The notes beneath the pieces are model-generated. The model was not told where the DNA came from. It was given only the letters and a program-made list of their open reading frames with translations, and ran no database searches. A program made the translations under genes and the position numbers. A DNA stretch of 64,000 nucleotides from Dyella marensis. GTDB taxonomy: Bacteria > Pseudomonadota > Gammaproteobacteria > Xanthomonadales > Rhodanobacteraceae. Positions within the stretch are counted from its first letter, which is position 1. The number at the start of each line of letters is the position of its first letter. Positions 36,360-48,689 of this stretch are shown piece after piece. Location of the stretch: assembly GCF_900112865.1 (NCBI RefSeq), contig NZ_FONH01000015.1:44384-108383 (forward strand), given 5' to 3'.

Positions 36360-39194
36360 ATGGAAGCAAAGCACGCCCGGCGCGCCCTATGGGCCGCGCT
36401 GCTAGGAATCGCGTCGATCGCATCAGCCCAGGCGGCCGACCTCAGCATCAGCCAGTTCCGCGTACGCGGCCCGTCCGGCGGCAACGACGAATTCGTCGAA
36501 CTGTTCAACGCCGGCACCACCACGCTGGACCTCTCCGGCTACAAATTCAACGCCTCGAACGCGAGCGGCACCACCGGCACGCGCCTGACCTTCCCGAGCG
36601 GAACCTCGATCGCGCCGGGTTGCCACCTGCTGCTGACCAACAGCGCGAGCGGCGGCTACTCCGGCAGCGTCGCCGGGGACCTCAAATACAGCACCGGCGT
36701 CACCGATGACGGCGGCCTCGCCCTGCTCGATGCCGGCGGCCAGCCGGTCGACCAGGTCGGCCTTTCCGCCGGCTCCGCCTACAAGGCCGGCACGCCGCTG
36801 ACCTCGCTGGGCAGCACCAATGCGGACAAGGGCTACGGCCGCAAGACCAACGGCGCCGGCCTGCCGCAGAACACCGGCGACAACCAGGCCGACTTCGTGG
36901 TGGTCACGCCCACCGCGCCGCACAACGCGGCCAGCGCCTGCGCCGTGATGAACCTGTCGCTGTCGATCGCCGACTCCAGCGCCACCGTGCACGGCGCGGC
37001 CAACGTCAGCATGCCGTTCACCGTCACGCTCAACCAGCCGGCTCCGGCCGGCGGCGTGAGCGTGCATGCGGTGACCCAGGACGACAGCGCCACCGTCGCC
37101 GCGGGCGATTACGACGCCGTCGACACCACGCTGACTGTGGCCGAAGGCCAGACCCAGGCCAGCTTCAACGTGGTCGTGCACGGCCGCACCACCGGCTCGC
37201 CGGACAAGGCCTTCGTGGTCAAGCTCGACCAGGTCACCGGCGGCGCCACGCTGGCGCGCGACAGCGCGATCGGCGCGATCCTATACGACATCCCGGTCGC
37301 CGCGGAGATCTGGCAGATCCAGGGCCGCGAGCAGACCTCGCCGCTGCTAGGCAAGTCGGTGACCACCACCGGCAATATCGTCACCGCGGTGGGCCCGGCC
37401 GGCTTCACCATGCAGACGCCCGACAGCCGTGCCGATGCCGATCCGCTCACCTCCAACGGCGTGTACGTGTTCACCTCGGCCAAGCCGACGGTCGCCATCG
37501 GCGACGTGGTCGACGTGGCCGCCAAGGTCGACAACTACTACCACCTGACGGAACTGAAGAACGCCACGGTCACCGTCACCGCGCACGGCGCCACGCTGCC
37601 GAAGGCGGTGGTGTTCGGCGCGCGCACGCCGTCGTCCGATCCGAACAAGCTGTCCTGCGGCGCCACCAACTTCCAGTGCTTCGTCGGCATGCGCGTGGTG
37701 ATCGAGAACGGCATGATCAACACCGGCAACAAGCGCTTCAGCACCGAACCGTTCGCGGAAGTGAGCATCACCGCCAACGGCAAGCGTTCGCTGCGCCAGC
37801 CGGGCGTGCGCTTCAGCGTGCCGGTGCCGGCGGGCGTCGACCTGCCGAACTGGAGCGGCAATCCGGAAGTGTTCAAGATGAACACCGACGACTTCGGCGC
37901 GGTGCCGATCAACACGCCGTTCGTCGCCGGCACCACCTTCCGCGCGGAAGGCATCATCTCGTACGACTTCGGCGCCTATACCTTCATCCCGACCAGGATC
38001 GACGTGAAGCGCGCCGCGCCGATGCCGCGCCCCGTGCTGCCGACGCCGCCGTTCGCGCTGCGCATCGGCGCGTTCAACATGGAGCGCTTCTGCGACAGCG
38101 AGTTCAACACCACCTTCACCTGCAGCGGCGACAGCAAGGAGCCGACGCCGGACCAGGTGGCGCTGAAGACCCGCCGCCTGTCGGCCTATGTCGGCAGCGT
38201 GCTGAAGCTGCCGGACGTGCTATCGACCGAAGAGGTGAAGAGCCTGGCCGTGCTGCAGGGCCTGGCCAAGCAGCTGGGCGACGACTACCCGGTGAAATAC
38301 GACGCCTACCTGCTGCCGGGCCATGACCCCAGCGGCATCAACGTCGGCTTCCTGGTGCGCGCCGATCGCGGCGTGCGCGTGTTGTCGGTGCGCCAGCTCG
38401 GCGCGGACGAGACCTGGGACGACAACGGCAGCACCGCCTTCGTCCACGACCATCCGCCGCTGCTGCTGACGGCCGAAGTGCGCGGCATGCGCTTCCACGT
38501 CATCTCGGTGCATCCGAAGGCCCGCACCAACGTGGACAAGGACAACGCCACCGCCGTGCGCGATCGCCTGAAGCGCTTCACCCAGTCGGTGTCGCTGGCC
38601 AAGCAGGTGCAGGAACTGCAGACCCGCTATCCCTCGCAGCCGCTGCTGGTGGTGGGCGACTTCAACGCCTACCAGTTCAGCGATGGCTGGGTCGACGTGG
38701 TCGGCATGATCTCGGGCAAGTACAAGGACAGCGAGAACCTGCTGAAGCTGGGCCAGAACATCGTGCATCCGGCGCTGTGGAACGCGGTGGAATCGGTGCC
38801 GGAGAACGATCGCTACTCGTTCCTGTTCACCGAGAACTTCGGCGAGATCCAGGGCTATACGCAGGCCGGCAGCGGCAACTCCGGCCGCGAAGTGCCGACG
38901 GTGCAGGTGCTCGACCATGCCCTGCTCAACCGCGCCGCCTCGTTCCGCTTCCTGCACATGCAGTACGGCCGCGCCGATCTCGACGCACCGGCGCAGACCG
39001 AAGCCGATGCCGCCAACGCGGCGGACTGGACCAAGGCGATCGGCGCCTCGGACCACGACGGCTTCGTGCTCGACCTGTTCGCGCCGGCGATGTTCGATCC
39101 GCATGGCGACCACGATCATGGGCATGACAACGACCATGGCCACGATGACGATCACGGCCACCATGGGCATGACGGTCACGGCAAGGATCATTAA
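36360..39194 (+). CDS. Secreted endonuclease/exonuclease/phosphatase with lamin-tail and Calx-beta domains
   Basis: This 944-residue exported protein has a signal peptide (to AQAADLS, about residue 26). A lamin-tail domain (residues 27-150, DEFVELFNAGTTTLDLSGYKF) is followed by a Calx-beta-like domain (residues 200-310), an OB-type segment (320-420) and an exo-endo-phosphatase domain (about 560-915). Catalytic-type motifs are RIGAFNMERFCD, HPKARTN, VVGDFNAYQ and GASDHDGFVLDLF. The architecture resembles ExeM-type extracellular DNases that act in biofilm remodelling and DNA scavenging. The last 30 residues are an HDHGHDNDHGHDDDHGHH-type tail, likely binding metal ions. The gene is flanked on both sides by the same palindromic repeat. 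There is no sorting tag of the GlyGly-CTERM type. Confidence 0.88.
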   Translation: MEAKHARRALWAALLGIASIASAQAADLSISQFRVRGPSGGNDEFVELFNAGTTTLDLSGYKFNASNASGTTGTRLTFPSGTSIAPGCHLLLTNSASGGYSGSVAGDLKYSTGVTDDGGLALLDAGGQPVDQVGLSAGSAYKAGTPLTSLGSTNADKGYGRKTNGAGLPQNTGDNQADFVVVTPTAPHNAASACAVMNLSLSIADSSATVHGAANVSMPFTVTLNQPAPAGGVSVHAVTQDDSATVAAGDYDAVDTTLTVAEGQTQASFNVVVHGRTTGSPDKAFVVKLDQVTGGATLARDSAIGAILYDIPVAAEIWQIQGREQTSPLLGKSVTTTGNIVTAVGPAGFTMQTPDSRADADPLTSNGVYVFTSAKPTVAIGDVVDVAAKVDNYYHLTELKNATVTVTAHGATLPKAVVFGARTPSSDPNKLSCGATNFQCFVGMRVVIENGMINTGNKRFSTEPFAEVSITANGKRSLRQPGVRFSVPVPAGVDLPNWSGNPEVFKMNTDDFGAVPINTPFVAGTTFRAEGIISYDFGAYTFIPTRIDVKRAAPMPRPVLPTPPFALRIGAFNMERFCDSEFNTTFTCSGDSKEPTPDQVALKTRRLSAYVGSVLKLPDVLSTEEVKSLAVLQGLAKQLGDDYPVKYDAYLLPGHDPSGINVGFLVRADRGVRVLSVRQLGADETWDDNGSTAFVHDHPPLLLTAEVRGMRFHVISVHPKARTNVDKDNATAVRDRLKRFTQSVSLAKQVQELQTRYPSQPLLVVGDFNAYQFSDGWVDVVGMISGKYKDSENLLKLGQNIVHPALWNAVESVPENDRYSFLFTENFGEIQGYTQAGSGNSGREVPTVQVLDHALLNRAASFRFLHMQYGRADLDAPAQTEADAANAADWTKAIGASDHDGFVLDLFAPAMFDPHGDHDHGHDNDHGHDDDHGHHGHDGHGKDH

Positions 39195-39207
39195 GTGCCT
39201 AGTGCGC

Positions 39208-39296
39208 AGGTTGGGGTGAGCCGCAGGCGAACCCCAACGCTGCGATGCGCATGAAGGCGGTCATGTTGGGGTTCGCTTCGCTCACCCCAACCTACG
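39208..39296. repeat. Dispersed palindromic repeat, paired copies (GTAGGTTGGGG family)
   Basis: Inverted copies at 39208-39240 and 39264-39296 are separated by 23 bases. They match the pair on the upstream side of the nuclease gene (36188-36259), so that gene is bracketed by the same element. Confidence 0.82.
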
Positions 39297-39313
39297 CCAA
39301 TCCGCAGTAACCA

Positions 39314-39350
39314 AAAGGCCACGCCCGTCGCCGGGCGTGGCCTTTCTCTT
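39314..39350. terminator. Bidirectional intrinsic terminator
   Basis: A perfect 14-base stem AAAGGCCACGCCCG/CGGGCGTGGCCTTT (39314-39327, 39332-39345) is followed by CTCTTT on the plus strand and T-rich sequence on the minus strand. It lies between the converging nuclease and prolyl aminopeptidase genes. Confidence 0.88.
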
Positions 39351-39366
39351 TGGTGTCGGCGGCAGC

Positions 39367-41768
<2,402 letters not shown>

Positions 41769-41881
41769 GGCGGCTCCGGAAGCGAGTCGTCCAGCCTGCC
41801 AGCCGCAGCCGTTGCGGTCCAGTGCTGCGCTGCCGCATAGTGCCGCTTTGCCATCCTTCACCCGAACACGCCCGGCGGCCC

Positions 41882-43114
41882 ATGAAAACCTCGTATCCGA
41901 AAGCAGACATCAAGGTCCTCCTGCTCGAAGGCGTCAGCCAGAGCGCCGTGGAAGTCTTCCGCCGCGCCGGCTACAGCCAGATCGAGTTCCATGAGAAATC
42001 GCTGCCGGAAGCGGAACTGAAAGCGCGCATCGCCGAGGCGCACATCGTCGGCATCCGCTCGCGCAGCCATCTCACCGCCGACGTGCTTGAGCAGGCGCGC
42101 CGGCTGATCGCGGTGGGCTGCTTCTGCATCGGCACCAACCAGGTCGACCTGGAAACGGCGCGCCAGCAGGGTGTGCCGGTATTCAACGCGCCCTACTCCA
42201 ATACGCGCAGCGTCGCCGAGCTGGTGATCGCCGAGGCGATCATGCTGTTGCGCGGCATCCCGCAGAAGAACGCGCTGTGCCACCGCGGCGGCTGGACCAA
42301 GTCGGCGGCGGGCAGCTTCGAGGTGCGCGACAAGGTGCTGGGCATCGTCGGCTACGGCCATATCGGCACCCAGGTCGGCGTGCTGGCCGAGTCGCTGGGC
42401 ATGCGGGTGATCTTCCACGACATCGAGACCAAGCTGTCGCTGGGCAACGCGCGCGCCGCCGGCAGCCTGGACGACCTGCTGGAACGCGCCGACGTGGTGA
42501 CCCTGCACGTGCCGGAAACCCCGGCCACCAAGCTGATGATCGGCGCCACCGAGCTGGCCAAGATGCGCAAGGGCGCGGCGCTGATCAATGCCTCGCGCGG
42601 CACCGTGGTCGACATCGACGCGCTGGCCGCGGCGCTGCGCACCGGCCATGTCGCCGGCGCGGCGGTGGACGTGTTCCCGCTGGAGCCCAAGGGCAACGAC
42701 GATCCGTTCGTGTCGCCGCTGGTCGGCATGGACAACGTGATCCTCACTCCGCATATCGGCGGCAGCACGCTGGAGGCGCAGGACAACATCGGCATCGAAG
42801 TGGCGAGCAAGCTGGTGCGCTACAGCGACAACGGTTCCACCCTGTCGGCGGTGAACTTCCCCGAGGTGACCTTGCCGGAACATCCGAACAGCCGCCGCCT
42901 GCTGCACATCCATCGCAACGTGCCGGGCGTGCTGTCGCGCATCAACGAATTGTTCTCGGCCGGCAACATCAACATCGACGCGCAGTTCCTGCAGACCGAT
43001 TCGCAGGTGGGCTACGTGGTGATCGACGTGTCCGCGGACGAGGCGCAGGCCGGCGCGTTGAAGGACCGGCTGGCGGCGATCCCGGGCACCTTGCGCAGTC
43101 GCGTGCTGTACTGA
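41882..43114 (+). CDS. serA: D-3-phosphoglycerate dehydrogenase
   Basis: SerA catalyses the first step of serine synthesis, oxidising 3-phosphoglycerate with NAD, and also reduces 2-oxoglutarate to D-2-hydroxyglutarate. The protein has 410 residues, the same as E. coli SerA. The NAD-binding motif is VLGIVGYGHIGTQ near residue 150. The catalytic Arg lies in INASRGTVVDIDAL and the His in ILTPHIGGSTLEAQ. The C-terminal ACT domain (residues 335-410, HRNVPGVLSRINELFSAGNINID) binds serine for feedback control. The start at 41882 gives the family N-terminus MKTSYPKADIKVLLLEGV; an in-frame upstream ATG is inside the divergent gene. Confidence 0.97.
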   Translation: MKTSYPKADIKVLLLEGVSQSAVEVFRRAGYSQIEFHEKSLPEAELKARIAEAHIVGIRSRSHLTADVLEQARRLIAVGCFCIGTNQVDLETARQQGVPVFNAPYSNTRSVAELVIAEAIMLLRGIPQKNALCHRGGWTKSAAGSFEVRDKVLGIVGYGHIGTQVGVLAESLGMRVIFHDIETKLSLGNARAAGSLDDLLERADVVTLHVPETPATKLMIGATELAKMRKGAALINASRGTVVDIDALAAALRTGHVAGAAVDVFPLEPKGNDDPFVSPLVGMDNVILTPHIGGSTLEAQDNIGIEVASKLVRYSDNGSTLSAVNFPEVTLPEHPNSRRLLHIHRNVPGVLSRINELFSAGNINIDAQFLQTDSQVGYVVIDVSADEAQAGALKDRLAAIPGTLRSRVLY

Positions 43115-43211
43115 AGCGCGCACTTGTTTGAACGGAAGGCGCGTTGCCGATACGCGTCCTTCACCGCTCGCCGCGTAAACGAAGCGGACGCAAAGGAATG
43201 ATCCGCGCGCC

Positions 43212-44219
43212 ATGAGCAAAATCCTCCTGCCGGACCGGATGATCGAGATCGGGATCGATACGCCCGGTCCACCCGAGGCGCTGCAGCCGCGCACGGTGCC
43301 GCTGCCGGTACCTGCAAGCGACGAAATACTGGTGAGGGTGCAGGCGGCGGGCGTGAACCGCCCCGACGTGATCCAGCGCCTGGGCCGCTATCCCATGCCG
43401 CCCGGCGCGCATCCGACGCCGGGCCTGGAGATCGCCGGCGAGATCGTCGCGCTGGGCGCCGATGCCGAGGGCTTCGCAGTCGGCGACCGCGTGTGCGGAC
43501 TGACCAATGGCGGCGGCTATGCCGAATATTGCGCGCTGCCGGCAGGCCAGGCGCTGCCGATTCCCGATGGCGTGGATTCGATCCACGCCGCGGCGATTCC
43601 GGAAACCTTCTTCACCGTGTGGGCCAACCTGTTCCGCATCGGCCGCGCCGTGCCGGGCGAGCGCGTGCTGATCCACGGCGGCACCAGCGGCATCGGCACC
43701 ACCGCCTTGATGCTGTGCCGCGAATTCGGCATCGCCGCCTTCGCCACCGCCGGCAGCGAACGCAAGTGCGCGGTAGTGCGCCATCTCGGCGCCGAGGCGA
43801 TCAACTACCACGACGAGAACTTCGCCCTGGCCATCCTGGCCAAGACCGACGGGCACGGCGTGGACGTGATCCTGGACATCATGGGCGGCGCCTATTTCGA
43901 GCGGAACCTGGCGGCGCTGGCGCGCGACGGGCGACTGGTGGTGATCGGCTTCCTCGGCGGCACCCGCGCGGACGAAGTCGACCTGCAGATGCTGGCGCTC
44001 AAGCGCGCCACCGTGACCGGCTCGACCATGCGCGCGCGCAGCGGCCCGGAGAAGGCCGAGATCGCCAACGACCTGCGCGCGCATGTGTGGCCGGTACTCG
44101 CCGCCGGACGCTGCCTGCCGATGGTGCACGAGGTGTTTCCGCTGGTGCGTGCGGCCGATGCGCACCGGCTGATGGAAAGCGGGGAGCATGTAGGCAAGAT
44201 CGTGCTGAAGGTGGCCTAG
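43212..44219 (+). CDS. NAD(P)H:quinone oxidoreductase, zinc-independent MDR family (PIG3-like)
   Basis: This 335-residue medium-chain reductase lacks the zinc-binding residues of alcohol dehydrogenases. Motifs are [24 protein letters not shown] near residue 42, [12 protein letters not shown] near residue 70, a nucleotide-binding stretch [19 protein letters not shown] near residue 155 and the late [11 protein letters not shown]. These wordings match the PIG3/TP53I3 type. The last codons overlap the minus-strand gene at 44216 by four bases. It is a monocistronic unit between serA and the membrane protein gene. Confidence 0.9.
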   Translation: MSKILLPDRMIEIGIDTPGPPEALQPRTVPLPVPASDEILVRVQAAGVNRPDVIQRLGRYPMPPGAHPTPGLEIAGEIVALGADAEGFAVGDRVCGLTNGGGYAEYCALPAGQALPIPDGVDSIHAAAIPETFFTVWANLFRIGRAVPGERVLIHGGTSGIGTTALMLCREFGIAAFATAGSERKCAVVRHLGAEAINYHDENFALAILAKTDGHGVDVILDIMGGAYFERNLAALARDGRLVVIGFLGGTRADEVDLQMLALKRATVTGSTMRARSGPEKAEIANDLRAHVWPVLAAGRCLPMVHEVFPLVRAADAHRLMESGEHVGKIVLKVA

Positions 44220-44971
44220 TCCAGCGCGGCGTGCAGCAGCGCCAGCCACCCCGCGGGTGCGGCGAACGCCAGGTAAAGCGCGAGCGCCTGCCCCGCCACC
44301 ACGCACGGCAGCCCGATCGCATAGACCCGATGCACGCGGTCCTCCACGATCAGGTCGCGCAGCAGGCCTAGGCCGATCAGCCCATCCACATACGCATACC
44401 AGGCATTGGCCGGCACCAGCGCGCGCGGGAAGCGTGCGAAGGCGGCCACCGTGAGTGCGCAGGTGGCGATCAGCATCAGGCGCCGATGGACGTCCGGCTG
44501 CCGTCGCCAGCGCAGCGCCAGGCCGAAAGCCACCGCGAAGGTCAGCATGTCGTTGAAGGAGATCGCCAGGAAGGTGTCGTGCACCGCCCCCTGGCGCGCG
44601 TGCCACTGGCGCATCGCCAGCGCGGTGGCTACGCCCAGCAGGGGAAGTACCGTGCCCAGGCCCGCGCCGAACATGCCCAGCCGCCGATGCAGGCGCACGG
44701 CATGCCGGTGCACCAATCCGGACTGCGCCAGGAACAGCAGCACCCAGCCGGAAAACACCATGGCGTGCACATGCAGGATCCACGGCAACGGCTCCGCCCG
44801 ATGCAGCAATCTTTCGCCCAGGCCGCGGCCGAAACCGTAGGCGACCACCGCCAGCACCAGCCAGGCCATGCCGAAGTAGAACCAGCGGTCCAGCACCCTG
44901 CGCAGCTTGCAGACGGTGCGATCGCCGAAGCCTACGGGGGCGTGCGCGGCGATGGGAGCGAGTGTCTTCAT
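44216..44971 (-). CDS. Multi-pass membrane protein of unknown function
   Basis: This 251-residue protein has six or seven predicted membrane helices: [87 protein letters not shown] and [16 protein letters not shown]. Conserved-looking histidines in [10 protein letters not shown] and HRRLGMFG resemble heme- or copper-handling membrane families such as DUF2306, but identity is uncertain. The start at 44971 ([15 protein letters not shown]) is chosen because upstream sequence is poor coding. It is convergent with the quinone oxidoreductase gene. Confidence 0.7.
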   Translation of the reverse strand: MKTLAPIAAHAPVGFGDRTVCKLRRVLDRWFYFGMAWLVLAVVAYGFGRGLGERLLHRAEPLPWILHVHAMVFSGWVLLFLAQSGLVHRHAVRLHRRLGMFGAGLGTVLPLLGVATALAMRQWHARQGAVHDTFLAISFNDMLTFAVAFGLALRWRRQPDVHRRLMLIATCALTVAAFARFPRALVPANAWYAYVDGLIGLGLLRDLIVEDRVHRVYAIGLPCVVAGQALALYLAFAAPAGWLALLHAALD

Positions 44972-45113
44972 GTAGCCTCTCGATGGCGGGGATATCCACA
45001 GCCTCGCCAGCCGACGCGTTCGAGTCCTGAAACGCATCTGAAAAAGCCTTGAAGAACTCTGAAAGCCCATGGCATGGCCGCTTCGCGCGCCAGGCCGATG
45101 CAAGGAGACCGCC

Positions 45114-45428
45114 ATGAAAGCCAGCTGCAGCCATCTCGACGGCATCCGCGAGGTCACCCCCAGCGCCGCCGGCTGCGAGGAATGCCTGAAGACCGGCAGC
45201 CCCTGGGTGCACCTGCGTATCTGCCGGACCTGCGGCCACGTGGGCTGCTGCGACGACTCGCCCAACCGGCACGCCACCAAGCATTACCGCGCGACGGGGC
45301 ATCCCATCATCGAGGGCTACGATCCGCCGGAGGGCTGGGGCTGGTGCTACGTGGACGAGGCGATGTTCGATCTCTCGGACCGCAAGACGCCGCATCCGGG
45401 GCCGATACCGCGGTACGTGGACGAGTAA
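45114..45428 (+). CDS. UBP-type zinc finger domain protein
   Basis: This 104-residue protein is built almost entirely from a ZnF-UBP domain: CSHLDGIREVTPSAAGCEEC, then LRICRTCGHVGCCDDSPNRHATKHYRATGHPIIEGYDPPEGWGWCYVDE, with the Cys/His zinc ligands of the family. Eukaryotic members bind ubiquitin C-termini; bacterial ones lack ubiquitin and their role is unknown. The start at 45114 is supported by AAGGAGA; an earlier in-frame ATG at 45069 lacks a site. It is followed by the tandem terminators of the opposing tRNA gene. Confidence 0.88.
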   Translation: MKASCSHLDGIREVTPSAAGCEECLKTGSPWVHLRICRTCGHVGCCDDSPNRHATKHYRATGHPIIEGYDPPEGWGWCYVDEAMFDLSDRKTPHPGPIPRYVDE

Positions 45429-45442
45429 TGCCACGTCAAAGA

Positions 45443-45464
45443 AAAAGGCGCCCAAGGGCGCCGG
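45443..45464 (-). terminator. Second of two tandem terminators after tRNA-Pro
   Basis: A GGCGCCC-TT-GGGCGCC stem on the minus strand is followed by TTTTT and duplicates the hairpin at 45475-45501. It is also placed to end the zinc-finger gene on the plus strand. Confidence 0.75.
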
Positions 45465-45474
45465 CTTACCAAAT

Positions 45475-45501
45475 TAAAAAGGCGCCCAAGGGCGCCTTTC
45501 G
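45475..45501 (-). terminator. First of two tandem terminators after tRNA-Pro
   Basis: AAAGGCGCCC-AA-GGGCGCCTTT is a perfect stem with T-tracts on both strands. It lies about 15 bases after the tRNA 3' end and is followed by a near-identical second hairpin. Confidence 0.85.
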
Positions 45502-45515
45502 AATGTCACCGTAAT

Positions 45516-45592
45516 TGGTCGGGGCGGCCGGATTCGAACCGACGACCCTTTGCCCCCCAGGCAAATGCGCTACCAGGCTGCGCTACGCCCCG
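45516..45592 (-). tRNA. tRNA-Pro (GGG), with encoded CCA
   Basis: The minus-strand cloverleaf has acceptor CGGGGCG/CGCCCCG and D-arm GCGC-AGCCTGGTA-GCGC. The anticodon loop CTGGGGG gives anticodon GGG; the T-arm is GTCGG-TTCGAAT-CCGGC-type and the 3' end ACCA. It is the last member of the translation cluster on this strand, downstream of the merR-type gene. Confidence 0.95.
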
Positions 45593-45659
45593 ACGCTACG
45601 GCAAGTGGGCAAGTCTAGCAGCTAGGCCGGGACTTGCGAAAGCTTGGAAGCCCGCCCGC

Positions 45660-46016
45660 TCAGCGGCGCAGCAGGCTCAGCACTTCTTCCAGCTCCATGC
45701 GCACCTGGCGCACGATCTGGTGCGAAATGCTCGACTCCATGCGCGCCTGCGGGCCTTCCAGCCGGGCGCGGGCGCCGGTGATGGTGAAGCCTTCGTCGTA
45801 CAGCAGGGCGCGGATCTGCCGGATCATCAGCACGTCGTGGCGCTGGTAGTAGCGGCGGTTGCCGCGACGCTTGACCGGATTGAGCGCAGGAAACTCCTGC
45901 TCCCAGTAGCGCAGCACATGGGGCTTCACGCCGCACAGCTCGCTGACCTCACCGATGGTGAAGTAGCGCTTGGCCGGGATGGCCGGGAGCTCGGTGTTAT
46001 TCCCTTGGTCCAGCAT
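45660..46016 (-). CDS. MerR-family transcriptional regulator
   Basis: This 118-residue regulator has an N-terminal winged helix ([30 protein letters not shown], residues 17-46) followed by [31 protein letters not shown] and a short dimerisation helix. It lacks effector-binding cysteines, like the MerR protein found after ihfA in many gammaproteobacteria. It overlaps ihfA by 20 bases and is thus translationally coupled. Target genes are unknown. Confidence 0.92.
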   Translation of the reverse strand: MLDQGNNTELPAIPAKRYFTIGEVSELCGVKPHVLRYWEQEFPALNPVKRRGNRRYYQRHDVLMIRQIRALLYDEGFTITGARARLEGPQARMESSISHQIVRQVRMELEEVLSLLRR

Positions 46017-46296
46017 AGCTCTCCACTCTCACCTTGAGTTTCTGCCCCGGCCGGAACGTCACCACGCGCCGGGCGGAGATCGGGATCTCCTCGCCGGTCT
46101 TCGGGTTACGCCCTGGACGCTGGTTCTTCTGCCGCAGGTCGAAGTTGCCGAAACCCGACAGCTTCACCTGCTCGCCCTTTTCCAGCGCCTCGCGGACCAC
46201 CTCGAAATAGGCGTCCACGAATTCTTTCGCCTCGCGCTTGTTGAGGCCCACCTCGAGAAAGAGGCGCTCGGCCATCTCCGCCTTGGTCAGCGCCAT
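45997..46296 (-). CDS. ihfA: Integration host factor subunit alpha
   Basis: The 99-residue DNA-bending protein has the usual IHF-alpha length. The N-terminus is [32 protein letters not shown]. The beta-arm sequence [25 protein letters not shown] near residue 58 contains the intercalating proline. It forms a heterodimer with IhfB, encoded elsewhere. It starts two bases before the end of the pheT region and overlaps merR, the standard pheST-ihfA order. Confidence 0.97.
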   Translation of the reverse strand: MALTKAEMAERLFLEVGLNKREAKEFVDAYFEVVREALEKGEQVKLSGFGNFDLRQKNQRPGRNPKTGEEIPISARRVVTFRPGQKLKVRVESYAGPRE

Positions 46297-46297
46297 G

Positions 46298-48676
46298 TCA
46301 TCCTCGCCATCTTGCCTTGCATGAAGTCTCCAACGCAGCCATCGCTTCGCGCACGAAGCGGTCCGCGTCGTCGTCAGTAAGCGTGCGTGAAGCGTCCTGC
46401 AAAATCAAGCCCATAGCGAGACTCTTTCGGCCAGTCTCGACGCCTTTGCCGGCGTAGCGGTCGAACAGCCGAAGCTCGATCAGCGGCCCGCCGAGGGCCG
46501 TGCGGACGGTCTGCTCGACCTGCGCCCAGCTCACTTCCTCGGGCAGGTCCACCGCGATATCGCGGCGCACCGAAGGGAAGCGCGGCACGGCAGTGGCCTT
46601 GGGCAGGCGACGGGCGAGCAGCGGTTCCAGGGCCAGTTCCAGCACGTGCACATCCGGCCCCAGGTCCAGCGCCTTGGCCAGTTGGGGGTGCAGCGCGCCG
46701 AGGTAGCCCACGGTGTGGCCGTCGCGTGCGACGCGCGCGCCGCGGCCCGGATGCAGCCAGCCCGGCAGGCCGTCGGCATGCACCGACCAGCGCTGCGGCT
46801 CGCCGCCCCAGGCGACGATCGCGTCGAGCTCGCCCTTGAGGTCATGGAAATCCAGCGGCCGGCTGGCCTCGCCCCATTGTTCCGCGCGGGCGGAACCGCA
46901 GGCGGCAATGGCCAGGCTGGGCGTCTCCACCGGCGGATCGCCGGCGGCGAACACCCGCGCCACTTCGAACAGCCGCACGCGCTCCTGCTGGCGCGCGCGG
47001 TTGTGGCGCAGCGCCTCGATCAGGCCCGGCAGCAGCGACGGACGCATCACCGCCAGGTCGGCCGACAGCGGATTGGCCAGCGGCACCAGGGCGTCGACGA
47101 AACCCCAGCGCGCCAGCAGCTCGGCCGACAGGAAGGACAGGTTCACCGCCTCGTAGTAGCCGCGCGAGGCGAGCTGCTCGCGCAGCGCCAGCTCGGGCAC
47201 CCGCGCCTCGGCCTCGGTGGCCAGGCGCAGCGCGCCGGAGGGCGTATGCGTGGGCACGTGGTCGTAGCCGTAGATGCGCGCCACTTCCTCGACCAGGTCC
47301 TCTTCGCGCTCGATGTCGAAGCGGCTGGTCGGCGCGGTGATGCGCCAGCCGTCGGCGATCGATTCGACCTGCATGCCGAGCGCGCCGAAGATGCGCGCCA
47401 CTTCCGCGTCGGCGACTTCCAGGCCGAGCACGCGCTTCAGGCGCGTGCGGCGCAGCACCACCGGCACCGGCTTGGGCAGGTCGGCCGGGTTTTCGGCGGC
47501 CAGCACGGGACCGGCCTTGCCGCCGGCGATAGCCAGCAGCAGCTCCGTCGCGCGCTCCAAGGCACGGCGCGGCAGCTCCGGATCGACGCCACGTTCGAAG
47601 CGGTGCGAGGCATCGGTATGCATGCCCAGCTTGCGCGCGCGGCCCATGATCGCCGCCGGTGCGAAATGCGCGGATTCCAGGAAGATGCGGCGCGCGGCGT
47701 CGGTGACGCGCGAGTCGTAGCCGCCCATCACGCCGGCCACGGCCAGCGCCTTGTGCTCGTCGGCGATCACCAGGAAGCCGGGATCGAGCCTGGCCTGCGA
47801 ACCGTCGAGCAGCTTCAGCGTCTCGCCCGCGCGCGCATGGCGCACCACGATGTCGCCTTCGAGCTGGTCGTCGTCGAAGGCGTGCAGCGGCTGGCCCAGT
47901 TCCAGCATCACGTAGTTGGTGACGTCGACGATCGCGCTGATCGGACGCAGGCCGGCGCGGCGCAGGCGCTCGGCCAGCCACAGCGGCGTGCGCGCCTGCG
48001 GGTCGACGCCGTCGATGATGCGGCCCAGGTAGCGCGGCGCGTCGGCGCCGGCTTCGAGGCGGATGCCGCGGCGCGCGTCGACGCCGACCGGCGCTTCGGC
48101 CAGCGCGGGCATGCGCACGTGGCTGCCGAACAGCGCGGCGACGTCATGGGCGAGGCCGACCAGGCCCAGGCAGTCCGGGCGATTCGGGGTGAGTTTCAGC
48201 TCGATGCTGGCGTCGGGAAGGCCGAGGTAGGCGGCCAGCGGCTGGCCGACCGGCGCATCGGCCGGCAGTTCGAGCAGGCCGGAGGCGTCGGCATCGATGC
48301 CCAGCTCCTTGGCCGAGCACAGCATGCCGGACGATTCCACCCCGCGCAGCCTGGCCGCCTTGATCTGGATGCCGCCAGGCAGCTCGGCGCCCACGGTGGC
48401 CAGCGGCACCTTGATGCCGACGCGGGCATTCGGCGCGCCGCACACGATCTGCAGCGGCTCGCCCTGCCCCGCGTCGACGCGGCAGACCTGGAGGCGGTCG
48501 GCTTCCGGGTGTTTCTCGGCGCCGACGATCTCGGCCACCACCACGCCGGCGAGCTGCTCACCCAGCGGGGTCAGCTCTTCCACTTCCAGCCCGGCCATGG
48601 TCAGCGCGTGGGCCAGGGCGGCGCGGTCGGCCTTGATGTCGACCAGTTCGCGCAGCCAGTTCTCGGAGAATTTCAT
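46298..48676 (-). CDS. pheT: Phenylalanyl-tRNA synthetase beta subunit
   Basis: This 792-residue protein is of normal length. It has an N-terminal EMAP/OB tRNA-binding domain (residues 40-150, with [26 protein letters not shown]), B3/B4 editing domain around 210-390 and B5 domain around 400-480. A catalytic-like domain follows, and the C-terminal anticodon-binding FDX-ACB domain covers 700-792 ([26 protein letters not shown]). It pairs with PheS, encoded upstream across a repeat-filled gap of 142 bases. Confidence 0.97.
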   Translation of the reverse strand: MKFSENWLRELVDIKADRAALAHALTMAGLEVEELTPLGEQLAGVVVAEIVGAEKHPEADRLQVCRVDAGQGEPLQIVCGAPNARVGIKVPLATVGAELPGGIQIKAARLRGVESSGMLCSAKELGIDADASGLLELPADAPVGQPLAAYLGLPDASIELKLTPNRPDCLGLVGLAHDVAALFGSHVRMPALAEAPVGVDARRGIRLEAGADAPRYLGRIIDGVDPQARTPLWLAERLRRAGLRPISAIVDVTNYVMLELGQPLHAFDDDQLEGDIVVRHARAGETLKLLDGSQARLDPGFLVIADEHKALAVAGVMGGYDSRVTDAARRIFLESAHFAPAAIMGRARKLGMHTDASHRFERGVDPELPRRALERATELLLAIAGGKAGPVLAAENPADLPKPVPVVLRRTRLKRVLGLEVADAEVARIFGALGMQVESIADGWRITAPTSRFDIEREEDLVEEVARIYGYDHVPTHTPSGALRLATEAEARVPELALREQLASRGYYEAVNLSFLSAELLARWGFVDALVPLANPLSADLAVMRPSLLPGLIEALRHNRARQQERVRLFEVARVFAAGDPPVETPSLAIAACGSARAEQWGEASRPLDFHDLKGELDAIVAWGGEPQRWSVHADGLPGWLHPGRGARVARDGHTVGYLGALHPQLAKALDLGPDVHVLELALEPLLARRLPKATAVPRFPSVRRDIAVDLPEEVSWAQVEQTVRTALGGPLIELRLFDRYAGKGVETGRKSLAMGLILQDASRTLTDDDADRFVREAMAALETSCKARWRG

Positions 48677-48689
48677 GGGTTTTGATCCG

